Source of the DNA: Dichomitus squalens LYAD-421 SS1
Lineage: Eukaryota > Basidiomycota > Agaricomycetes > Polyporales > Polyporaceae
DNA: 14,184 bases
Assembly: GCF_000275845.1 (NCBI RefSeq)
Contig: NW_006766959.1
Coordinates: 19,235 to 33,418 of the forward strand
Direction: 5' to 3'
Shown here: positions 7,849 to 14,184 of the stretch, in pieces
Layout of the letters: each line of letters begins with the position of its first letter
Numbering within the stretch: position 1 is the first letter of the stretch
Translations under genes and position numbers: made by a program
The notes under the pieces: model-generated
Database searches by the model: none
Told to the model about the DNA's origin: nothing
Seen by the model: the letters and a program-made list of their open reading frames with translations, nothing else

Positions 7849-9400
7849 GCTCCCCATCACCACGTCGTGGAGATCAGGGCGTGCGGCACTGTGATTATCT
7901 TAGCTTCCACCACATCCCCACTCCACGGGGTTACTGTAGTTGTAGGCACGCGTCACGACATTCCTGTTCTCGCATTTTCATATACCATAAGGCCTCTTCG
8001 GGACTCGCCCGTGATTGTGTTGGGAGACCTGTGCCTGAGCAATCTGGCCAAGCCAATCAGTCAAGGTTGCTTGGAGATCATAGCAAAGTAGCATTGCAGT
8101 ACCACCGAGTATCAATGATATGCTGGATATCATATGCATGGATCTCCTAGGCCTGTCTGCATTCGGCGGGATCAACCGCCTACTTTTGGCTCGATCAGGC
8201 ATCGAGAGCGTCGGAAAGCTTACTTACCAGGTGCTTCCGTCCTGGTTAATGATCCATCCCTTCTGCTGCCCTGATTTTATCAGCCATCAATGCTGTACCA
8301 CCTCAGTTGAGCTTGGCATCTCAGTCTTGTTGACAGGCATGGAGTCTTACCCTAGGCTTTGCTGCGTGGATCTTCATGTCGGCCTCGGGATCCAGGTACG
8401 TACTGACTGTGCTTCGTTTTTCACACAGCATGGCTTTGGTCAAGCTGACATCGTTTGTCTGCCGTTCGTCTCTCTATACTATCATCCATCCCAGTACTGA
8501 GTGGCGACGACGCATCGACCTCATCGCTCAATCCGCTCATCACGCATGCGTGGGAGAGTCCTCGAACTGAGACGCCCAATGCATATCCGAGATGCCTCCG
8601 AACAGTACGTATAAGGTTGTCCTGTATCAGTAGGGCATGCCCACCTGGGCTTGACACTTCGTTCAAACGGGACTCCCGCCGAGGTGAGCAGCTCAGATGG
8701 TGCTCGCATCAGAGCGAAGGGGACGTGGGCTAGAAGCGATCCGTGCTCACTGCCACATCATTCACCGTGGTCAAAGGTAGCCATCACACTGGGGTGGCAC
8801 GACACTGCTCGGGCGCTCCTACGCTGTCGGTCTCCATGTCAGCATCCCATGCTGAAACCTATCAGTACCCACCCTGTGCTGTCGGGAAAGATTCCTCCGC
8901 TCTCAGCCTGAGAGTGTGATGAAACTTTCGTTGCCATATTGCAAGCCTAGAATTAGCCTTGTTACGAGTTGGTCGCCTTCGCATGAGTAGGCCTCATTGC
9001 ACAAGTGACCGAAGTGTTGCCTATATACAATTAGTGTTCGAGATTCTGCCAGAGTGTCAATATAATGCATTGACTACAATACCCTGCTCCACTCGTTCAT
9101 GAAGTTGATTTGTTAACAGGACTGTGGCGGTGACCGCAGGACATCCTTCGCATCTCGAGTGCGGTACCTTTCCTTAATGCGATGCATGTCTGTGCGTTAT
9201 CCATGGGAAATAGTGGTGATTCCAAGGTTATGAACTCCTTGGGGCGATTTAGAATGATGGTAATCAAATCAGACCATTACACTGAACCTCGGACAGCTGT
9301 GAATACTCTCAGGCTACCTCACCAAGCTGACATCGGCACAGCGCCTCTGCGTCAAGCATGGCTCTCGCTAATAGCGGTGGGCGTTCAAGATATACGCTCA
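7849..9400. other. Long intergenic stretch, no gene assigned
   Basis: This holds the permease 3' flank and about 1.5 kb of unassigned DNA. No AATAAA signal was seen after the stop at 7848. Between about 8338 and 8600 the plus strand has splice-like borders (acceptors ending at 8337 and 8429, donor GTACGT at 8396) around a short hydrophobic frame (AWSLTLGFAAWIFMSASGS) and a Ser/Thr-rich frame (LSGDDASTSSLNPLITHAW). They do not join in one phase and no family was recognised. Minus-strand 7978-8202 is an ATG frame of 74 codons with one hydrophobic patch, also unrecognised. Confidence 0.4.
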
Positions 9401-9402
9401 GA

Positions 9403-9409
9403 TATATAA
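9403..9409 (+). promoter_or_regulatory. TATA box of the 7TM gene
   Basis: TATATAA lies 105 bp before the ATG at 9514, a normal fungal TATA-to-start distance. It supports choosing that ATG rather than the in-frame ATG at 9358, which lies upstream of the box. Confidence 0.55.
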
Positions 9410-9513
9410 CGACATCGACTGGACGGGTACCGCTGCCCTCATACACGCTCGCCCCCAAACCTTGCCTGCGATCCCAAACTAAGCCCTGGCGCAGACAGTA
9501 TTCTTCTCATCAG

Positions 9514-11235
9514 ATGGAGAATGTGACAGTGGCATTGGACTATTGGGAATTTATAGGCATATCTGTGGAGGACGCTTCTAACAACCTACTCAATATCGAC
9601 GGCCAAAGCACGAAGGACCAAGTCCTTGTCGCATTATTGTCCTCCCTGATGACAGGTAGACTAGTCTCCTAATGAAAATGACTCGGTATTGACAGACAAA
9701 TAGGCTGCCTTACGTTACTCTCGGGTTTTGCATCATATATGCTGATGTATGTACTCTTTTACAAGGCTATAGGCAGAAATGATGTTCTGACCCAGATTTC
9801 AGCCGAAGGAGCCTCAACCAACTCACATCGAAAGCCATGCTTATGGCAGTCGTTGTCATGTATATCTCTGCAGCCACATACTGGGTTTACGTCCTTGTGA
9901 ACACAGTAGATACGCTTTCCCAAGTCGCGACCTCAATCAACGGCGCTATAGACAAGTTGAAGGCCCTGGATTTCAACTGCTACTCCTCATCATCACATAA
10001 CTGTTTCACCAAATTCCCGTCGAATCACAGTTCAACCTTTAGTCTCAGAGGATGGACAAGACAAACATGTATGGGGAGTGGCGCTTTATTAACTAACGTC
10101 GGTCATTCTCTCCAAATTCGCTGAAGATGGTCACTGATTCAGATTGACTTCAAGGTAATACTCGGTGACACCATCGTTTGGTGGCGAGTTTGTGTTCTAT
10201 GGAGAGGACACCTCCCAGTATACATGGTCGGCTTCCTGCTACTCGCCGCTACCAGTGGTACGTTGTGATACATGAGGAATGTATGTCTACTGAGGGTCTT
10301 TACCGGTCAGCTATGAGTGTGGTGAACACGGCTCATATCTGCGGTGCTTGGGAGATACCTGTAGTCCCGATGGTTGGTAGGCGGGAGATGGCTATCTCAC
10401 ACCCATCAGGGTCACTATTCTCAGGGGTCAGCTGGGGATCCGCTGCAACTGTTTTCTCCCTGTTTATGAATACTGTTGCGACGTGCTTCATTGGGATCAA
10501 AACCTGGTAATATGGTACCTTCTATTCTCGCTCGCTTGCTCCCTGAGTCACAAGGTCATCGCAGGAAACATAGACAGGTTATGCGGAAACATCTAGCCGG
10601 GTCCGGGGTACGGACACGAGTCGAGAAGGTCATGGCGTTGCTAGTAGAGTCTGGTGTTGTATATGTTTTGATCTGGGTAAGGTGGTGGTATTGTGCCCAT
10701 CACTCACTCCTACTCAATCCCTCTTAGCTTCCGGTTGCAGTGTATCAGCTCAAGTCCGGAAACTCAGAATTTAGCACACCACTCAGGGGTCGAGTCGACA
10801 AGCTGGATCTTTGTCTATTCATTTTCATTGAAGGGGCCCTTGTACCTCTTGTGGTGAGGCAAAATCTTCCTACCTTGCCAGTATATTGCAGGACATGAGC
10901 TGATATATCGATTGCAGGTCATTTATCCGACACTCATAGTCATGATCGTGGCACTGAATCACTCGCCATGGGAAGCGCATCTCAGTGCAGGTACAATCCC
11001 CGTTGCACCGGAAATACCCTTAAGACACGTTCAAGTCAGCATTCAGGAGACGTCAATGATACAGAATGATCATAACACGGAGGTCATCCTGTTCCAATTC
11101 AAGGAGAACAGCCAGTACGCCGAGCATGATGGAGAGTTGCCCATGCATACGATCCCCTCGCAGATGCAATGGAGACCCCAGACATCGGAGAGTCAGGATA
11201 TTGATTTAGAGACGTCTCCCATATTATCTTCCTAG
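9514..11235 (+). CDS. Seven-transmembrane orphan protein, 444 aa, eight exons
   Basis: A multi-pass membrane protein of a lineage-specific type I recall from Agaricomycete genomes as unnamed hypothetical proteins. Exons: 9514-9655, 9704-9746, 9803-10097, 10155-10257, 10311-10506, 10565-10676, 10728-10853, 10918-11235; they join to one 1335-nt open frame. Predicted helices lie at about 37-62, 73-98, 151-176, 182-203, 228-257, 282-305 and 325-353. A soluble N-terminus with NVT precedes the first helix, and a polar 90-residue tail follows the last. Notable motifs are GDTIVWWRVCVLW (164-176), TRVEKVMALLVESGVVY (277-293) and VIYPTLIVMIVALN (340-353). The loop between helices 2 and 3 has cysteines and NHSS. 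The layout is receptor-like, but no pheromone-receptor (STE3) or rhodopsin motif is seen, so function is unknown. Intron 3 uses a weak GTCGGT donor and AAG acceptor, chosen because they join TN to VILGD in phase. The gene converges on the secreted-protein gene. Confidence 0.8.
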
Positions 11236-11565
11236 CATACTCGACTGTTGCGCCGCCCTCTACAAACCATTGTACATGATTTTTCTCTCACCAATCTGTA
11301 GAAACAGCTTCGATAGTAACCGAGATATCTATAGCATGCTTCAAGCCCAAGCAAACCCTGTTGTGCTTCCGGATGGAATCTAACAGTCAACTGAGCAATC
11401 CCTCCATTCAATGGTGTGCTCGCATTATCGGATATAGCCTCAACCATTGAAATCTTGGTTTTCTCAGTAAATACTACAGTGCGACAACAACAGTTTGACC
11501 GTCAGAATGATTCTCCAAACGCAAATTTTGCTGACTCCATGGGTAATATGCTCGTGCCTTCAGAT
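11236..11565. other. Convergent intergenic region
   Basis: The 330 bp lie between the stop codons of the 7TM gene (plus) and the secreted Cys-rich gene (minus), so both transcripts end here and their 3' UTRs may overlap. A minus-strand ATG frame at 11232-11447 (71 codons) has no recognisable feature and is taken as chance. Confidence 0.5.
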
Positions 11566-12047
11566 CTACTGAGGAATGCAGACCTGAGATAATAATCAGT
11601 CAGACCTCACACAAGACGCAAGGGCGCACGATCACGGTAGTAAGACACTTACCCCAACAGACTGTCCATCGAGAAGCTGGCAGGTGAACGTGGTCCCATA
11701 GACATCAGTGCAGCAGTCGGCGGTGGTAGAACAAATGACGTCGCAAGTTGCGGGGGTACAAACCTATAGCGATACATACAAAGTCCGGACCAGTAGCGTC
11801 AGAGAGATACCAAAATCAGAACGGCCAAGAAGACACGTTCACTCACACCAGGAAGGCCTAGGTACGCATGAGGAGTGCAGACGGCATTCCCGCAACAACC
11901 TTCGACAGGGTCGCACGGCTCCGCTAGGCATTCGATTGGCCCCTGACGGGCTCCAAGACTCATAGCTTCCGGGAGGGCGACCACAGAAGCGATATTGACC
12001 ACGACGGCGACGACCATGGACAGCTTCATAAGAGCGCTAGAGTGCAT
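11566..12047 (-). CDS. Small secreted cysteine-rich protein with two knottin-like units, 109 aa
   Basis: Minus-strand exons are 12047-11847, 11763-11653 and 11583-11566. Both introns are canonical (GTGAGT..TAG, 83 nt; GTAAGT..CAG, 69 nt) and in phase 0. Met 1 or, more typically, Met 7 (12029) begins a signal peptide, MKLSMVVAVVVNIASVVA, with cleavage likely before LPEA. The mature chain has 12 cysteines in two units of the same order C..C..CC..C..C: C40, C45, C51-C52, C57, C69 and then C74, C78, C84-C85, C95, C106. This matches the six-cysteine inhibitor-cystine-knot spacing and suggests an internal duplication; the first unit spans the exon 1/2 border and the second closes in the last exon (VCIPQ, stop). 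It should be exported to wall or medium. Similar small secreted proteins in fungi are effector or antimicrobial candidates, but the role here is unknown. No CaaX end, so not a lipopeptide pheromone. Confidence 0.8.
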
Positions 12048-12173
12048 GCTGATGGAAGACAGGACGACATCAGCTTGCAAAGTAGAAGGGCAACAATGAA
12101 GGAGTTCACTTGGCTGTGCTACGAATGCTATAAGCTTGCTGGGTTTGCTGCAATGACTGCAGTGACTTCGGCC

Positions 12174-12181
12174 TATATATA
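12174..12181 (-). promoter_or_regulatory. TATA box of the secreted Cys-rich gene
   Basis: TATATATA lies 127 bp upstream of ATG 12047 on the minus strand. A strong TATA box suits an inducible gene for a small secreted protein. Confidence 0.55.
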
Positions 12182-12199
12182 CTCTTGGTGCCGCGCGCA

Positions 12200-13330
12200 T
12201 AGACGCATCTGGACGTCGAGTAAAGCAATGATATTATCTAGACATTGGCCCGTTTACCCTAGTGGGATGTAACACGAAGCCCTTGAAGCTTGCGGTCCGG
12301 GCACCGTGGAGCTAGCAGCCATGAACAGATGTGCCTCATGTTTCATCTCTGCTCACTTTCAACCATTCCTTTGAAGTAGGGGGGCGGAACTAGCATTTTT
12401 CCCGGAAACTAGTTGAGCTGCGTGAACTGCGCAGAATGGGAACTCCCGGAGACTTGGGGAAAAGGATCTGGGCGTCTTACCTGAGGTTCATTAAGTAGTT
12501 GTCATCTCGCGCGAAGAGAGTCTCCGAGGTATGATGAAACAATCGCTGAATGAAGTAGTAGACTTACAGCAAACAACGTAGCTTGTTGCGATCACGGATT
12601 GTGATAGCCAGAGAAACAGACGCAATAGCCCACTTAGTACTCCTTGAACCCGGTAGGAGTTGCTGCATAGGGCGCATAATAAGGATTGTAATCTATATGA
12701 AATGAGTTTTAGTACATAGAGTCGCATAGTCTCATCAAAGAACCTAATCACGCACTATGTTGCCAGGAACTGCAGAGACGTCCGCGTAGCCTTTTCACAA
12801 TCACAAGAACCTATCGCAGCGAGTCGCAGGATCAAATGATGCAGGGAGAACCCCTTCCCAAAAGCGATTCTTCAAAGGATATCATGTGTTTAGAATCGGT
12901 GCGGAGGCGAGTCGCCTGACGTTCAAAGTTACGGTGCCATGAACACCTGGACTTAGACCCGAGACGCCGCCACCGACCCCGGCTTTACTGGTGGAGCCCG
13001 TTCATAGACCACTGGTCTGCACATTAGACAATAATGTCATCTCATCTGAGCGCACCGGATGAGTGCCTATCTGTCAATTTACGTGTGGTGGCGTGGTCAT
13101 GATGAAGAGTTTCACCTTCAAGGTCCAGCGCTGTGGAAGGCTCCATCATAATGAAGAGACACGCAGTTCAAAGGTCCGCATGTTACGCTGTCAGCTGTGT
13201 GCACGGTACGGACCTAGGGCGGAACCTTGGAGGAGTCATGCTCCGCGCTGTAAACCACGCCACAGGCCCCAGTTTGAGCGACGCGCCAACCCGCTCGAAT
13301 GGGCCTGTGATGGCAGCGCCTGAACGCAAA
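12200..13330. other. Unassigned stretch between the secreted-protein gene and the gypsy-like relic
   Basis: No intact gene was recognised. On the minus strand a hydrophobic frame (GVLSGLLRLFLWLSQSVIATSYVVC, about 12565-12645) ends at a GTAAGT donor-like site, which could be one exon of a lost membrane protein; no partner exon was found. Plus-strand frames at 13063-13323 and 13133-13333 have no recognisable domain, although the second shares frame with the relic that follows, separated by one TAA. Confidence 0.4.
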
Positions 13331-13333
13331 TAA

Positions 13334-13573
13334 GTCCGTTACCGTCTTCTGTCGGCCACACTCACGGATACAAGCACCCTGGAACAGGAGATTCGAGACA
13401 CACAGGTACTCGACCCTGAAGTCGTCGAGGCTCTCCGCATCCTCAAGGAGAAGGGCCCTCGGAAACTGGCGAACGGACTCCTCCAGTGGGAAGTGCATTC
13501 TGGAGGTAGAACAGGGCATCAGTACAGCGCGTACATAAACCCTGTCTCTTTGACTTGTATCAATCCTGTTTAA
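13334..13573 (+). pseudogene. Probable Ty3/gypsy Pol relic (linker before integrase)
   Basis: An 80-codon frame without a Met start reads LLSATLTDTSTLEQEIRDTQ, then VLDPEVVEALRILKEKGP and ANGLLQWEVHSGG. This resembles the helical linker of basidiomycete Ty3/gypsy polyproteins between RNase H and the integrase zinc finger, where x-I-R-x-x-Q-x-x-D-P-x-V is followed by a Trp and a 'GLLxYxGR' stretch. The frame upstream is open from 13133 except for TAA at 13331-13333. No zinc finger, DDE core or LTR is recognisable nearby, so it is at most a degraded scrap. Assignment rests on pattern memory only. Confidence 0.35.
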
Positions 13574-13709
13574 TTGCCACCAGCGCACGACACATGTTGG
13601 TTACCCTTGCAGAAGTGTATATACACCTGAAGGTTAGCCGTGTGCCATGTAGACTTGAGGTGAGTCCCTTCGATTCTGCACCATTGGTGAGGGCGCGGTC
13701 TCATACAAG
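13574..13709. other. Short non-coding junction next to the truncated right LTR
   Basis: The stretch joins the gypsy-like scrap to the broken copia LTR. It includes a perfect 12-bp palindrome, GTGTATATACAC (13615-13626). It does not match the part of the left LTR (470-907) that would be expected if the right LTR were complete. Confidence 0.5.
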
Positions 13710-13989
13710 TAAGAGATCCTGTACAGAGGACTCTCAGTCTAGTGGGAAGATCACTGACTGTATTAGGACTATACCTGTACAGAGGACTCTAAGAACCATA
13801 TGAGTACAGTATAGTATGGGAATAGAAGATGAACATACCTCAGTCTAGTGGGAAGATCACTGACTGAGGAAAGGAAGGAGCGAAGCCAGCACTGTCTACA
13901 GCGCTGGCAGGTGGCAGTGCTTGTCTACTATAACAGGAAGGTAAGGTAATCTAATCTAATCTGACACGTCACCTGACCGCATTCCGACA
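13710..13989 (-). repeat. Truncated copia 3' LTR (right copy)
   Basis: Reverse complement of left-LTR positions 190-469, with one mismatch at 13761. Alignment stops abruptly at 13710, so the right copy lacks the second LTR part with the TATA box and the 726-883 repeats. The break falls just after the second copy of the 17-nt repeat (445-461 in the left LTR). Confidence 0.85.
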
Positions 13990-14183
13990 CTCCCACTCAA
14001 GCGCTGCCTAAGACCCATAGCCCGCATAAACCTCCAGTGTTTCTCTCGAGGTAAGGCCTTTGTAAAAATGTCCGCTACCATTTCCTCCGTAGGTACCCAT
14101 TGTATTTCAGCTTCTCCTGTAGCCACCAGATTGTCGCGCAAGAAATGGAACTTTCGCTGAATGTGCATTGTTCGAGCGCGGAA
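13956..14183 (-). CDS. Copia Pol C-terminus (end of RNase H), partial, right copy
   Basis: The encoded 70 residues from Met 14168 to the stop are identical to those at 11-223, including the VPTEEMVADIFTKALP block. The frame stays open to the window edge (upstream residues FRART), so this is the end of a longer polyprotein and not a small gene. Identity at the DNA level, including synonymous positions, points to recent duplication, transposition or gene conversion. Confidence 0.92.
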   Translation of the reverse strand, partial: FRARTMHIQRKFHFLRDNLVATGEAEIQWVPTEEMVADIFTKALPREKHWRFMRAMGLRQRLSGSVGMRSGDVSD

Positions 14184-14184
14184 C

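Larger units (their letters stand above)
13710..14184 (-). mobile_element. Ty1/copia LTR retrotransposon, 3' end (right copy)
   Basis: Same element as at the left edge but inverted, reading inward. Positions p on the left and 14179-p on the right correspond throughout without gaps. It extends six bases further into Pol than the left copy before the window ends. Because its LTR is incomplete, this copy may be an old truncation or the edge of a rearrangement. Confidence 0.9.

Noticed and set aside
9514..11235. STE3-type pheromone receptor
   Set aside because: Seven helices fit, but the characteristic STE3 loop and helix sequences are not visible, and the nearby peptide lacks a CaaX end.
11799..12200. 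Single long minus-strand frame of 133 codons as the secreted protein
   Set aside because: It begins upstream of the signal peptide and reads through a GTGAGT donor into intron sequence. The three-exon model recovers the full cysteine pattern instead.
1..14184. CRISPR arrays, tRNA/rRNA genes, bacterial operons
   Set aside because: No regularly spaced repeats, no cloverleaf or rRNA-like stretches, and genes are intron-rich and fungal in type.

Overview
The window looks like nuclear DNA of a filamentous basidiomycete, probably an Agaricomycete of polypore type. The basis is genes cut by many short introns (about 40-180 nt, GT..AG, with branch-point-like CTAAC/CTGAC motifs), fungal transporter and membrane families, and Ty1/copia plus probable Ty3/gypsy remains. 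No prokaryotic operons, tRNAs, rRNAs or CRISPR repeats were seen. The species cannot be named from the sequence alone.

Layout. Both edges carry the 3' end of the same Ty1/copia retrotransposon in opposite orientation, pointing inward: 1-907 (+) and 13710-14184 (-). The shared 469 nt differ at one base. The left copy has an apparently full LTR (about 190-907) with a TATA box and four pairs of internal repeats; the right LTR stops at 13710. Between them lie: 908-3634, no convincing intact gene; 3638-4061, a 424-bp non-autonomous DNA transposon with 27-bp perfect terminal inverted repeats, an ACT duplication, repeated CCGTAG motifs and an internal palindrome; about 4281-5002, a decayed RTA1-like membrane protein gene; 5409-7848, an intact ten-exon amino acid permease (549 aa); 7849-9400, unassigned; 9514-11235, an intact eight-exon seven-transmembrane protein (444 aa); 11566-12047 (-), a three-exon secreted protein of 109 aa with 12 cysteines in two knottin-like six-cysteine units; 12200-13709, unassigned DNA with a probable Ty3/gypsy scrap at 13334-13573.

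How the parts relate. The permease would import amino acids at the plasma membrane, and three CTTATC (GATAAG) sites 240-335 bp upstream of its ATG suggest GATA-factor nitrogen control. The orphan 7TM gene and the small secreted Cys-rich gene are convergent neighbours, each with a TATA box 105-130 bp before its ATG. Together with the transposon load this gives the look of an accessory, fast-evolving island. The two most interesting items are the tandem double-knottin peptide and the undescribed-looking transposon family. All exon models were read by eye and need transcript support.
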